Below are positions 1 through 12,117 of a stretch of DNA of 64,000 nt, piece by piece (the first letter of the stretch is position 1; each line of letters begins with the position of its first letter). The stretch covers positions 12,185,212 through 12,249,211 of the forward strand of contig CP034983.1 of assembly GCA_004026145.2 (NCBI GenBank), given 5' to 3'. Below the pieces are notes generated by a model. That model was not told the origin of the DNA. It made no database searches and worked only from the letters and a program-made list of their open reading frames with translations. The position numbers and the translations under genes are program-made. The stretch comes from Takifugu bimaculatus. Its lineage: Eukaryota; Chordata; Actinopteri; Tetraodontiformes; Tetraodontidae.

Positions 1-263
1 TCTGCTTTACTGGACTGTAACTCTGCTGTGGTTGGTCGCATAATTCTCCTCAATTACCTGTATGAAAAGGGGGAAACGGCGCCAATATTCACGCCAGTTC
101 GTACGCTAGCCGCGCTAAAGGGTCAGTTTGGTGCTAAACCTCACAAACATTGACCCTGGCCGGGGCACGTGCGCGCTTGCCGCTCGCCGCGCCCATAAAT
201 CCCGCCGCAGTTGCGTCCCGTCTCTGATGGCGCGTGTAAATGATATACATTTCTGAGCGTAAC

Positions 264-381
264 CTTGATTATCTCTGAGGGTGAAGTTGGGATTGATGTG
301 CCTGTCGGGGACCATGGAGAAGTAGAAATGGTGTCCTTCCGCCGGCTCGTCGGGATCAACGGCGCTGATGAGCTGGACGAG
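264..381 (-). CDS. cdh19: cdh19 exon: EC5, first part (last exon in window)
   Basis: 118 bp, phase 0 in and phase 1 out. Contains ISAVDPDEPAEGHHFYFS and FTLRDNQ. The GTTACG donor at 263 leads into an intron that runs off the window. No EC5 continuation or membrane exon is visible in bases 1-263. Confidence 0.9.
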
Positions 382-3300
382 CTGAGCGACACAGAGACAC
401 ATGACAGGAGAGAAATGAGCCCCCGCAGCCTCCGACGGTGACATACGAGGCTGGGCGGCTGACTTTATTAATGTATAGATGTATGGGCGCCATAAAGAAC
501 GACCCCGCTGACGTTTGAGAGGCGCACAATAACACCAGTCTTCATAATAATCTAATCATTTTACCGGCCGACCGTACGATCGGCGCCATCTCCGTCACCA
601 CTGTCCGGCTGCTTGGCAGTAAATCTCCGAGCTCGGCGCGTCATAATATACATACCTCCCCTGGCTGTGTTCCCTCGCAGATATATGGCTGGTAATCTGT
701 GGCGAGCCTTGGCACGTTGTCGTTTACGTCCAGCACTTTGATGAACAGCGCCGCCGAGGAGGATAGACGGCCCTGCGCTGCAGCGGGGCAGACAGACAGA
801 CGGACACGTGGTGGAGTCCAGCCACCCGTCAAAGCTATCAGAGGAACTCTTACGGGCCCGACGAGGGCGCGAGAGAGGAAGCTAAAGCGCTAATGTCGCT
901 AATGATGACGCTGAGTGATGGTTTAATGTTTGACATTATTCTGATCGACATCGTTTCTAGCTAACGTCAATGGTCGTCCGCTTAAGTTCTACCCGTTAGC
1001 ACGTTATTAGCATGCTATTAGCATGTTGTAACCTGTTTCTTTGGCTTCCACGGTCAAGTTGTGCCAGCCCGCCGCCTCTCTGTCCAAAACCTTCGCCGTG
1101 GTTACGGTCCCGTTGTTGGGGTCAATCTTGAAAGCTCTCGCGGCGTCGCTCCTCCGAGCGATGGAATATCTGCCGTGCGAAACAGAGCAGAGGAAACATT
1201 TTTATTTATTTTAACCCAACAAATCAACACCAGAACAGACGCTAACACGGCTACAAAGGTGAAACCGAAGCTTCTCTCGAAGGCAGTGGAGATAGTTCCG
1301 CTTTTATTTTTGTCCTCTTTTAGCAACTGCAGCATTAGCGAGGCAGGTAGCTTTTATTTTTCTGGGGGGAAAGAAAAGAAAATAATTTGTGCAGCATGAA
1401 TCTCCCATTCAGGTTTTTGTGAAAGAAATCTTTTCTTTCACTCTCATTAATTAACAGGAGCGATTATAAATGGGAAGCGGTGATTCATCTGCGTTAGCTG
1501 CATGGCTAATTAGGAGGAAAAGAAGCTAATTCAACAAAAGTAAACTTAATCAGATCCCTGCAGCAATGCGAGGCACGCCCCCTTCCCTTCTTTATTGATC
1601 GCCAAGACACCTCCACCGAGGGGTGGGGTGGGTGGAGGGTGGCGTGGACTTCAGGCACCTGCCGCCGCAACGTGCCACAATTGCAAATGGCTACAAATCT
1701 CAATTCCATATGCCACCTCGTATGGCGCTTTATTACATCCCCGCGTCCCGGCCACGTGGCTTTGTGATAGCAGCGCAGCGGAAGATAGAAAAGCCTGTGA
1801 GGTTCGGGAAAAAAAGGGGGGGAAAAATATCATCATGATTTATTCAGCAGGGCTCATTTCCTACTAAAGTAATATGAGATAAATATGAGCATGTTCGGGG
1901 TATCCAGAGATCAAGGGTAAAAATGGATGCACCGAGGCGGCACCGTTATTTGAAATGGAATGATTTTTCACCCTGTGGAGGCAGCTGTCTGCAGGATGTC
2001 TGGGGACGACCCCCCCGCCCCTCCGCCTTTGGTATCTACCTCCTCATTAACATGCAGGTGACAGGGTGGCAGGTGCCATTCTGCTCCGTTCAGGCACCTC
2101 CGGTTACCTGACGGGGTTGTTGAAGGCGTCGCCGTCTTCGGCGGTGACGCTGCCCACCGCCGTCCCCACCGCCGCGTTCTCTGGGACCTTCCACTCGTAA
2201 AGCGGGGACAGGAAGACGGGCGGCTCGTCCACGTCCTCCACCACGATCTTGAGCGTCGTTCTGTCCCTGAACTCGTCCAAGGGCAGGAAGCGAGTGTCGG
2301 CGTGATCGTTAGCCGCCTCGGCTGCCATCACGAAACGTCGCTTGGTTTCGAAATCTAAAGGCTGAAAGGTTAAAAAAAAAACGATGATATCTTCCTTCCC
2401 TTGGATTAGGAGCTTTGCCTCTGTTCTCGAGGTCAAATTTTAGCTTTAGCTAAAATCTACGTGATATTTGAACAAACTAGCATCAAGAACAAACGATCTC
2501 TCATCCTTGCCGTGGCGGTTTGACGATGACTGAAACCGTCACTGGTGGATTGTAGCGGAAATCGTTAGCGGCGAGGCTATCTAACACAATTACCACGTCT
2601 GTTGATTAAGATAAAACAAAGATGGAGGGAAGGTCGAACGGGAGATGAAGGCTGATCATCTAACGGGATTAAACTGACAGTGCGGCCGCGGGACGGTTTT
2701 TATTCCGTTGAAAGCGAAAGGACGGAGATAAAAGTTGCTAACAACGCTGACATGAAGCAGCACGTGCGGACATATGTCACGTGTAAATTGGCGAATATAC
2801 CCTAAATTTCTCGTCGCTTTACGGGCCCGTGACCTATAAAAGAGTAGCTGTTGCCAGTTTGTTCCAGGTGTGTGACTGATTATTGGATCCCGGTGCCAGA
2901 TGTTGCTGCGCGCCTCATTAATTTTTAGCTTTTTCCTCGTTTGTCGGCGTGCGCGCTAACACTGGCGCCGCTCGCCTGATAAAGAGAAGGTGCCAGGCAA
3001 CAGTGAAGCTGTTTATTGTACGTTGCTGTTTCTAATTTTGCTGAAATCCGTTATCTGACAGTTTAACAGGAGCGCTAATGCTAGCCTCAGGATTGAGGAT
3101 AATATTTCAGATCCTAATGGCCTCTCTGCCCGCCCACATACGCTTCCCGGCTTTGCTGGCACCTTTGATATATCTGACGCCAAAGAAAATGAAAATAAAG
3201 TCAAATGCAGAAGATAAAGAGAGGTGCGTGCACCTTGGCGAGCAGCACGACTCCCTCCTGTGTCACCGGGTCTGTTCTGATGATGAAAGTCGCGCTGGCT

Positions 3301-6300
3301 TCCAAGTCGTCCTCCAGACTGTACGTCATTTTAGCATTTATCCCGATGTCTCCGTCCTGCGCCATGATCCTGCCCACGGTCGTGCCCACTGCGGCATTTT
3401 CAGGGACCGCGAAGGCGTACAGGTCTGCAGAGGCAGGAAGAAAATAACTCCATGCTGATAGCATTAGCCTAGAAAGTTGAACTCTGGAACAAGATCAGAA
3501 AGAGCCCTGAAATGTGGAGGTTGGCAATTATAGTCCTTTAGCTGTTTTAATTAAGGTTGCACGATATTAATCAGCCAGTAATTACAATATTAGGATCTTT
3601 CCTTTTTCTGCTTTTTGTGCATCTTCATCAAATATTCATGACTTTAGCTTGTTGCTGTGGTTTAATTGATTGGAGCAGATAATCTGGTTTAGATGAATCT
3701 ACGGTTTGCTAAACAGAGGGAGGAGCTCAACTGTGGAACCAGCTAGCATTAGCAGTGGGGAGAAAAACTGGGGGGTTAAAGAAGAAGAGGGCGTCGTCAG
3801 CGTATTGTCGAACAAAGAAAAACACCTAAAGGGAGCATCAAGTCTTTTAGCAATTAGCGGTTGATGTTTTTGGCATTTCCCGCACGATAACTGCGCGTGA
3901 GCGGCAAATACCCCGCGGCGGGAAAAAAACCTCAGCTGAAATCTGTCTGAAACGTGCGGGAAAAACCCCCCCGCCGGCGCCGATTCGTGCGCTGGTGAAA
4001 CAGAAAGGACAGTTGAAAGTGAGCCGTAGCTTTTCAATATTTATAAAGCTTTTCCACCGGACATAAAATCCTCAGGACCCGGCCGCAGCACCCGCGATGG
4101 TTCCGGCCGGTGATTAATAGTTAAAGTATCAGCTTCGCGTCCTCATTTTTACAGAATTGATTTCCTCGCAGCCGTTCGGTGGTGATAAACCTCGGCCGCC
4201 GCTGGGTTTGCTCCAAAAGGTCACCACAAAGGTCTCCCCTTGTGTGAATGATTAAATCCATTCAGTGGGCGACAAACGTACGACGGGATATCATCTCCTT
4301 TGCTATCTGCTTCCTACCGCCCCGACCTGGGGAGGCACCAGCAGAAATACCCCTGGGGGGGGGCGGGAAGGGTGACTCACGGTGATGGAACGTGGGCCCG
4401 TTGTCGTTGACGTCCGTCAGGGTGACGGTGACGGTGGTGCTGGAGGAGTATCCTCCGCTGAGGCCCAGCATGTCCTTCACCTGCACCACCACCAGGTACT
4501 GATCCCGGGCCTCCCGGTCCATGTTGGGCCAGGACGTGACGATGATACCTGCACGTAGGCACACAGATGGGTTTTCAGTGAACTAACGGCGTTCTTTCGC
4601 TCTTTTTTAACAGCTCTCGTGATATAAAATGATGCGTTTATCTTCTGTTGGGTAGTTTCTTTCAGTCATGAAGACCTTGAAGAAGAACTTCGAAATATGA
4701 ATAAAAGGATCAAATTCAATGTCCCCTGGGAATATTTTCAGACACGTGACTCTGTTGACTAGATTTTCAAAGGTTTAGACCTTCAGAATTTTCAGTTTGA
4801 TCCAAACACGAAGCGTGAGGGGTCCAGAAACGCTCAGATCCTGAAAAAACGAAAAATCAAGGTTTATCGAAAATAAATCTCCGTTTGACATAAATCTTCC
4901 TACAGCTGCTGTATATGATGATTGTTATGTTGAGTTTTCATTTCCTTCAACAGCTGGAAATCACAGTTTTAAGGTTATCTTATTTAAACAGAACTTTTCA
5001 ACAATGTGGAACAACAACACATGAAACGTGTCCCTGCAGGTTAGCACGGCGGCTAAAGCGCTCTTATCAGTGCTAACGCCAGGACGGAGTCAAACTTAGG
5101 TTGCGGAGGCAACGGTTGCTCATGAGAATAATTTATTAGATGTTTTTTTCGTGTTGCATTGAGGAAACTTTAGGAAAACACAGTTTAGTGATTTAAAGTC
5201 AACTCTTGCCCTCGACTCGGTGAAAACCCACAACTGGCTTCCAAAAAATAAAAAGAAAAGTTGCCCTTTAACATGCCAAAAGCATTTGCATTCCTTGCTT
5301 TTGGAACGTCAATAACTCTCCCCCAACTTCCCAAAGATCCAGCCGACGCTGTGTGGGAAGTCTGGCGTGTGACCTCCTCGACTCTGAAGCGTCTGAAGGC
5401 CTGGAGACCAACACCCCCCCCACAGAGTCGTGCGCTGATCCGTCAGCCACCCGCCGGTGTGAACGCGTTTACCGTCAAACGTGGAGAACTCAGAGAAAAG
5501 ATGCTAATCTGACCTGTTTTGGGCTCCACGGAGAAGTAGGGCTCCCCCTGCAGGATGGAGTAGATGAGCTTGGCGTTGTTTCCGAACATGGGGTCGTCGG
5601 CGTCCGTGGCCGTCACCCGGGCCACCGTGGTGCCTGTTGGGGAGGGGGGGGGGTAAGAGTTATCTGGTGGGGGGTTCCAGGAGGGGCCGGTCCTGGTTTT
5701 AGCACAGCGTTGCTTATTTCTCACCCTGAGAGGGAGGCGGCGTGTGATTTATAAGGAAGATATAAGGAAGCCAAGGTAGATTCCACAGAAATTGAAATGG
5801 TAATGTTTCCTGCATTATAATGACGTTATTCAAAAACTTTAAAATTCGATTCCTCTGACTTCCTGAACGGGGACGTTTGACAGACATTTATATAACCTTT
5901 AGTTTTAGGTTTTTTTTTTTCAGCTTCACTTTATTTGAAAAGACCATCGTCTGCATAGATAAAGCAAATAAGAGCAGTTTATTGGAAATACTACTCTTCT
6001 TTTAAAGGAAATCAAGTCTTCTGTTGGATGCAGCATTCTTAGAATTCCATCTTTCCATCCTTCCTCGCTGTTAATCAGTGTTTGGTGTCATTAAGTCCAC
6101 TTTTCCTCCCTCATTCTGGTCTTCTCTCTCTCTGACTTCATCGCTGACCTCTGACCTCTGACCCCTGAGCCCTCCTAAGGTAATTAGAGCGTAACACATT
6201 TAATTAAATATCTCTTTGTGTCTCTTCCTCCTCCTCTCTCATCACCATATGAGCCTGGTCCGGCTCTGGGTTTCTTCCTGTTAATAGACAGGTTGTATCT

Positions 6301-7486
6301 GCCGGTGCACATGTTCGGGGGTCTGGCTCTGGGTTTCTAGAGACAATCTTGATTGTTAAAGACGATAAAAGTCAAGTTAAACCGAAGAAAACTGCCTTCA
6401 CAACACAACTTTGCTTTCCTGCCAGTTCATGGAGGGGGACCCGGGTCCACAAACCTCTGAGTGCTAACCTAACAAAGACCGGTATGCTAACGTTAGCATA
6501 CAGCAAAAGTGCATGAAGACCAGCGTATTTATGTGTTAGCTTTGATTTGTGACTACACATCCGTATACAGTATATCCCAATAACCAATAATCTGTCCCGT
6601 TAACTTGCTGCCGTTTCCACTCCAGTTCTGCAGCCTCGTATTAGCATGATAACGTAAACTAGACCGGCTGCGCCGCGGTCGATAGGGAGGCGAAGAACAG
6701 GACCTGGTAATGGTGCAGAGGGAAATGTCAAAAAGCCGGCAGAGCAATTAGAGTCCGGTGGGAAATATTAAGTCCTCACATGCAGAATTTCACACCTGGA
6801 ATTTTGAGGACGTTTTATTCGGAGCTGGAGTTGGTGGAGTCCAGCCGCAGAGATAAGGACTGTGGTCGGTAATTAGAATATCCTTACACCTACCCGTTGG
6901 ACACATCTCGGGGATACTGGACACGTAGGGCTCGTTCTGGAACTGTGGGACGTTGTCGTTGATGTCCTGGACCTTAATGATGAATTCGGACTCAGGCTCC
7001 TCGGGCTGGTTGGTCCTGCGGTTGATGGCCTGAGCCTGAAGGACATAGAATGCTTTTTCTTCCCGATCGAGCTTCCCGAGTGTCCGGATTTCTCCGGTAT
7101 ACTCGTCTATCTGGAACACGTCGCCGGCTCCTTCTCCCGATAAGATGTATCTGATGGAGGAATCTCCTCGATCAGAGTCCGACTTGAGCTGGAAAAGGAT
7201 CATTTTTAAAAGAACGGAGCGGGAAAAGTGAAGGTGGAAGGTGTTGGATCCGAGCAGGTACCTGGCCGATAACCTGAGGGGTGGGATCCTCCTCAGGGAC
7301 AAACAGCTGTTTCCAGATCCAGCCTCTCTTCACGCGCCGATGTGGTTGAGACGACCCCGGCGCCGGCGGCCGCTCAGGGGCGTTTGGATCGCTCATTGCC
7401 GCCCCAGGAATCGCTGAAAAGAGCGCCAACGTGGCGAAGATGCCGAGCGCTACGGCCCGCGGGCGCACACCCTCGGGACGTCCCAT
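264..7486 (-). CDS. cdh19: Type II classical cadherin, most likely cadherin-19 (3' end outside window)
   Basis: Calcium-dependent homophilic adhesion receptor of the plasma membrane. Nine coding exons with GT-AG borders and consistent phases: 7262-7486, 6894-7188, 5514-5633, 4381-4548, 3234-3424, 2108-2361, 1033-1169, 656-777, 264-381. Together they encode 543 codons plus one base. Seen: hydrophobic signal peptide (about residues 11-30), short propeptide, furin site RRVKR (50-54), mature start GWIW with the two Trp residues (56 and 58) of type II strand swapping, QAI in EC1 (128-130), and Ca-binding LDRE, DINDN, DVNDN, DVDEPP and DPDEP motifs through EC1-EC5. Exon sizes match those I remember for type II cadherins (295, 120, 168, 254, 137, 122, 118). 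The final exons (rest of EC5, membrane helix, catenin-binding tail) lie left of base 1. The paralogue call rests on RVKRGW, FVPEE, IGQL and GHHFYF signatures shared with CDH19 as I remember it, and on adjacency to dsel. Much of the rest reads equally like CDH7, so cdh7 is the alternative. Confidence 0.93.
656..777 (-). CDS. cdh19: cdh19 exon: EC4 end and start of EC5
   Basis: 122 bp, phase 1 in and phase 0 out. Contains the LDVNDNVP linker and YICEGTQPGE with the conserved EC5 Cys. Acceptor CTGCAG at 778; a second AG five bases inside would break the frame. Confidence 0.9.
1033..1169 (-). CDS. cdh19: cdh19 exon: EC4, middle
   Basis: 137 bp, phase 2 in and phase 1 out. Reads YSIARRSD, FKIDPNNGTVTTAK, LDREAAGWHNLTVEAKET. 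It is found by the family pattern and phase rather than by an ATG-started frame. Donor GTTACA is weak after a good CAG. Confidence 0.9.
2108..2361 (-). CDS. cdh19: cdh19 exon: EC3, second part and start of EC4
   Basis: 254 bp, phase 0 in and phase 2 out. It contains PLDFETKR, the EAAN strand, the VEDVDEPPVF linker and DGDAFNNPV of EC4. Confidence 0.93.
3234..3424 (-). CDS. cdh19: cdh19 exon: EC3, first part
   Basis: 191 bp, phase 1 in and phase 0 out. It carries VPENAAVG, the calcium motif DGDIGINA and TQEGVVLLAK. It is 3 bp longer than the 188 bp I remember for this exon in type II cadherins, equal to one extra residue, probably in the EDDLEAS loop. CTGCAG acceptor, GTGCAC donor. Confidence 0.9.
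4381..4548 (-). CDS. cdh19: cdh19 exon: EC2, second part
   Basis: 168 bp, phase 1 in and out. It contains NMDREARDQY, the KDM block and the DVNDN linker between EC2 and EC3. Clean GTGAGT donor at 4380. Confidence 0.92.
5514..5633 (-). CDS. cdh19: cdh19 exon: EC2, first part
   Basis: 120 bp, phase 1 in and out. It contains TATDADDP and YSILQGEPYFSVEPKTG, a very conserved block in type II cadherins. The acceptor follows an unusually C-rich tract (revcomp of 5636-5650); the donor is GTCAG. Confidence 0.92.
6249..6284 (-). repeat. Dispersed repeat, copy 1
   Basis: On the minus strand it reads AACAGG, AGAAACC, GGACCAGGCTCAT in order, matching the copies at 25241-25273 and 31018-31056. A shorter partial copy follows at about 6317-6340. 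Family not identified. Confidence 0.55.
6482..6501. repeat. Perfect 20-bp palindrome in a cdh19 intron
   Basis: The word GTATGCTAAC is followed directly by its reverse complement GTTAGCATAC, with no spacer. It is the longest of many TTAGC/GCTAA palindromes in the window. Confidence 0.9.
6894..7188 (-). CDS. cdh19: cdh19 exon: most of EC1 and start of EC2
   Basis: 295 bp, phase 0 in and phase 1 out, after a 73-bp intron (7189-7261) with a TTTTCCAG acceptor. It holds SDSDRGD, LDREE, the QAI triplet, PESEF and the DINDN linker. The donor must be GTAGGT at 6893 rather than the GTGTAAG five bases further on, because only this choice keeps the frame with the next exon. Confidence 0.92.
7262..7486 (-). 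CDS. cdh19: cdh19 first coding exon: signal peptide, propeptide, start of EC1
   Basis: 75 codons, starting at the ATG at 7486-7484 and ending in phase 0 at a GTACCT donor. It encodes the signal peptide, a Pro-rich prodomain of about 20 residues, the RRVKR cleavage site and the GWIWKQLFVPEE mature N-terminus. The prodomain is short for a classical cadherin but usual for the CDH7/19/20 group. An in-frame Met at residue 31 lies after the hydrophobic segment, so the first ATG is preferred. Confidence 0.9.
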
Positions 7487-9100
7487 GATGACAGAGGTGT
7501 CACTCTTCTGAGGGGGCGCCGGCGTTCATGACCCGGGCTGGGTCCCACCTGGTCTCTGGAATAAAGTTAACCGATGTTAGCGCTCGTAGCATCCAGGGTT
7601 AGCGAAGAGATGCAGCAGCGAGGGGGGGGGGGGGCAAAAACATTCAATACAGACACGGACAGACAAATAGCCCCATCGTTTGCCCCAACTTTTACTTTTT
7701 TTCCGATCCCACAATGCTCGTCAATAAAAGCTTTGTTTTGGAATCACACAAGGCTCCCTATTGTGGTTCCCAGTGTGGTGGTGGTGGTTGGGGGTGGAGG
7801 TGGGGGGGGGGGTCATTCCTTTCACATGATGCAGCAGACTGATGAAGACCTCTAATGAGATCGATGCCACCGCGGCCACGGCGGGCGGAGACGCCGCCGA
7901 CTCTGAGCAGCTACCGCCGATCAATGTAGCAATTATAGTGTGTGGAGGGGGGCGGAGTCAAGAGCACCAGGACGTCAGGCGAGGCCGCACAAGCGACGGA
8001 AGGATCCAGAACTCGGCACAAATCACGTTTGTTTCACTAACACGTAGGCTGAGCGTGCGTGACGGACGTGCGCCTTCATCGGCTTCAGCATCATCTTCCT
8101 CGCGTGGGCGCGCTTGGCTCCCAGCTCCACGCGTCCCTTTGCCCTCCCTGTTCCTGCATATCTGAAGCTCACGAGGAACCACGAACAGGCGCATGTTTCC
8201 GAGGGGCGGGGGTCACGTCAGCTCTGGTTCTGGACGGCTTCGCCAATCGGACGCTTTTATTCTGAAAGCCTGAAGAGGAACAAAGGATCTGCAACAGGGC
8301 AGACGTGCGCGAGCGTGAAAACTGTGAAGGAACACGTCTCATTTTCATATCTAATCTTTCAAAAGCCCCCCCCCCCCCTTCATTACTGATGCAACTCTTC
8401 ACTTCTGAAATTAAACCTCCGCTTGTTTTGAGCGCTAACGTACGCTCGTATCTCCCAGCATTCCGGAGTGACATTCCAATTAGCAACCAGTGAATCGTGA
8501 GGTCTTTCGTGAGGCTGTCAAGCGCCTCCAAACCTGAGCTCCTTCAGCCAAAACAGCAACACCCCCAACACCCCCAACATCTGGAACCTTCCTGCGGTGG
8601 TCGGCCTCTGGAATTCCCTGCAGGTCAACAGGTCTTGGGATGGACGGCAGTGGGAATGCTCTGACGTGTCCGTGCGGAGGCGCATAACGACGATAATGAT
8701 GCAGAAAAGCGTCTTCGGAGGCCTTTTGAAAAAATAAAAGCCCCTTAAAAAACCGCTCCAGAGTGGATATAAAGAGACGTTCCGGGGTCAAAAGAAACAC
8801 TTGTTCCTCGGTGACATGTAGAACATGCGGAGCGCCCTCCGGTTGACAACCGTTCATTACCTCTAATAGGCTTCCCGCCCGTGTGCGGCGGCGCGGCGGC
8901 GGCCTGCGCGTGCTGCTCCGCCACCCGGCAGAGGGGCGGAGCAGCCTCGCGGCGCCGAGCAGCAGATGTGCTGAGACCATCGCAGTACTTTCCTATATGA
9001 TGACGCGCTCCAGCTGCAGCCGCCGCGGCGTTTTTTAAAAAGATGACAGATTCCGACATTCATTTGGACGTCGTCCGTCAATCTCCCTGGACAAAGTCCA
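7487..9100 (-). promoter_or_regulatory. 5' flank of cdh19, CpG-rich, possible 5' UTR exon
   Basis: No coding sequence seen. On the minus strand a pyrimidine-rich stretch ends in TATTCCAG at 7556, a plausible acceptor for a 5' UTR exon that continues into the start codon at 7486. A short upstream frame (9 codons plus stop) lies at 7500-7529. CpG-dense patches occur at about 7860-7920 and 8870-8970. Poly-G runs are at 7621-7634 and 7801-7812. The true promoter could lie here or tens of kb upstream; I could not fix a first exon. Confidence 0.35.
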
Positions 9101-12100
9101 CGGCCTGGAAATGAGCGAAGGCGACCACAGAAGCTCGACGTATTCTCCCAGAATTCCCAGTTAGCCGCCGCTAATGGCAGTCTTGGTTTATTTATTTATT
9201 TCGATCCATCTGTTGAGCTCAGCCTTGTTAAAAAATCACCCTCCCAGGACAAACTAGGTTTAATTGGTCAGGTGGGACCTGTTTACCGTTCAGCTCGGCG
9301 AAACAGCGCCGCCGATAAGTTGTTGTGCTGAAATCTGAGCTTCAAATGAGCCCAGAGACGCGTCGAGTGTCGTGTACTTACAAATAAGTCATTTGTTTGA
9401 TTTGAAACGCGCTCCTGTGGAAATCATTACCGTTTAACACGTGTCACTGGCGTCCGTGGGCGTCAGCGCTAGTGAGGCTACATGCTATCGCTAATTGAGA
9501 ACAATTGGTGCCCGAGGATGATTTAAAAGGGGGAGCAGAAAAATAATGGAAATGAGGGTTTTTAAACTTGAGGCAATTGTTTCTCTTTGTTGGTAATGAA
9601 AATAAATCTCGCTGGGTGGGTTTGATACACTTTTAAAGGCTCATTTAATTTTTTTTTAAAAAAGGGTCACAGTAGTGGCTTTAATCAACAGATTCAGAGT
9701 CCGTGTTGAATCATTTGAGCCAGAAAAACAGTGTTTGAGGCAAAACAAAACAAACAAGTTTCTTTAATTTGAAGTTTTACTTGTTTCCCGTTGAGAAACA
9801 AGTCGGATATGCGTCTTCAGAGAAACGCATGCTGTCGGCCTGTTGCCATGGCAACGGCGTAGGCGTGAACACATGTGTCAAAACTCAAATAATGCTGAAA
9901 GCGGAGAGTGGCAGGTATTGCTCTTTTAATGAGGGGCCTGCCTATCTGTAAATACCCTCTTCATAACGCTACGTTAGCTACGTTAGCTACCCTGCTAGGA
10001 CCCGCGTGTATGAACCCATGAAACGTTTCCCTTTGCAGGACATTTTCATTAATTAGCATTTGATTAACCCTTTTTTTGTCAATGAACCGTATAAAGCATG
10101 AAGTCGTCAGACCGTCTCCCGGTAACCGTTGCTACGGTTATTTCAAACGGACGCAGGAGAAACGAAAACTGTAAGAGATTAAACTGAAGGATTCTATACG
10201 CTAAATAAAATCAAAAAATAAGAGTGTGACAGCCCCCTCCCCCCCCATGACTCTCCTGGGATGTAAAAAGCACCGACCTGTTAGCGGCTGAGGGATCATC
10301 ACGGGTGCGGCGAGCAGCCTGTCTGAGGAGCCTGGAGGCGCCGCCGTGGCAGGAGCGAGCGCGCGTGTGGTTCTGACGGTGCCCGATCCCCTCGGCGGAC
10401 CACCGCCCCTCTTCCCCTCCACTTCCTGGAGGAGAACAAACACAGGCGCCATTGTCTGACGCCTCGCAGCAGAACACTCGGGGCCTTCTTCCCAGCGGGC
10501 CCCGACTCACAAACGGATTCCTCTCCGGTCCGGGTCTCCCTGCCCCTCCTCGGGAACAATCTGCTGCTTATTGGAGTGGAGCTGGAGCAGCGAGGGGACG
10601 CCGTCCAGGGCCTGGACAGCGTCCCTCCTGGAGACGGAGCCGTCCTCTGACATTCCATCTGTTCCCGCCTGCCAACGCAGTCTCGGAGACCTTTGACCTC
10701 TGCGCCTGGAGTGGTTAAGAGTCAGGACCGGAGCGCCTCCCAGCTCGATGGTTCCGCTCTGGTTGTTGTTCAATTTAACTTTATTAGCAAAGCACCTGTC
10801 ACAATCAAGACGGCGCCATTAATTTAGAGGATTAAAAAGGCTTTTTGAAGAAGATTTTGAATAAAAATGTGCACTTTCCAAGCGTTCCGGAGCCTAAACC
10901 CTCAGGTAAACGCGGATCAGGGCCGTATTTATGTGCATTTGTGTTGGCCTTGGTTCTCTTGTAAACATGCACCTTCTTTATAAAGTTATTTTCATTTGTG
11001 TTCCATTACGCTGCTGCACACAACACAAATCATGTTAGCCTCCTCTAGCATCAGTCAGGAGAGGCTCTTGTGTGCCGGAGTTTGTTGATAAAAAAGAACC
11101 TTTCAATAAAAAAGCATGTCAATAGAGGAAAACCGAATCAATCCCGAGAAATGCTACTGCGCTAGCTACATGCGTTTTCATGGAAAAGAGGACGTTGGCG
11201 TCAAATAATTAGCATGCGCGGCACATTTAACGTGCGAGAAGAAAAAAATGCAATCATGGGTGGAGCTCCCCGGGTGGCTCGTTGGTGCATCTCTGTTCCT
11301 GTGAAATTCAAATTCCGTTGTCTTTATTTGCATCCGACACAGTACAAAGTGCAGTAAAGCACCTTCAATGTTAGAAGCGTAGCTAAACTTCCGTTAGCAT
11401 AAAAGAAAGGTGATGACACGTCTCTTCCTCGGATACGGCTGTTGGAACGCTCGGCCCCTCCACTTGTTAATTACTGTAATTAAACTCATCCTGATAACAT
11501 CTATAAACGTCTCACTCCTCAACGAGGAAGCTTCTTTGAGCCTGAACCAAGAAGGTTCTGAGCGGGCGCCCTTTGACCCTTGCGGCCTTCCGTTTGTACT
11601 CAGAAGTTGGAATTTCCAAGTTTCATTCCGTATTTTTGTAAGCGAGCTTCAGGAGGACCACATGTTAGTGCGGGAATCGTTTCGCCATCTTCTTGTCCGA
11701 CTTTTTTGGCTCCGATGTCATTTCCAGGTCCGAATTCTGAGCGAAATGGACGGCAGCATTTAAGCTGCTCTTAGGTGACACCAGCCAGAGGGCCACATGA
11801 CAGCTGAGTCGTAGCTTTAGCGCGCTAACACGGCTCTTAAACACATATTCCAGTACGACAGTTATGGAGCGGGAGTGACGCCGCTCGTCACTCAGACAGT
11901 TTGTCATCTTCGACTCTGCTTGATGCTCCAATAAATATTTCTGCTTGAAGAATCTTTAGAGATTTATTTTCTTTGACGTTCTCGCTGCCAAACCCTCTTA
12001 AATCAGAATCGGGATCCAAAAAAAGTGTTACTTCCAGGTGGCATCAAAGAGGATTTACATACATTTTAGTTAATTACAAAAAAAGGTTTATTCAAACCTT

Positions 12101-12117
12101 TCCCTTTATCATCTCTG
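9101..12117. other. Intergenic, no supported gene
   Basis: Many in-frame stops on both strands. A GC-rich patch at 10290-10700 opens frames of about 120 codons, but they match no family I recognise. A short tandem of the nonamer ACGTTAGCT lies at 9968-9990. Confidence 0.7.

Larger units (their letters stand above)
382..6893 (-). other. cdh19 introns
   Basis: Introns 382-655, 778-1032, 1170-2107, 2362-3233, 3425-4380, 4549-5513 and 5634-6893. I see no further exon, RNA gene or intact mobile element in them. The largest holds one copy of a dispersed repeat (6249-6284) and a 20-bp palindrome (6482-6501). Confidence 0.8.

Noticed and set aside
6881..6893. Stronger-looking GTGTAAG donor for the EC1 exon
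   Set aside because: Using it adds five bases and breaks the frame with the following 120-bp exon; GTAGGT at 6893 keeps it.
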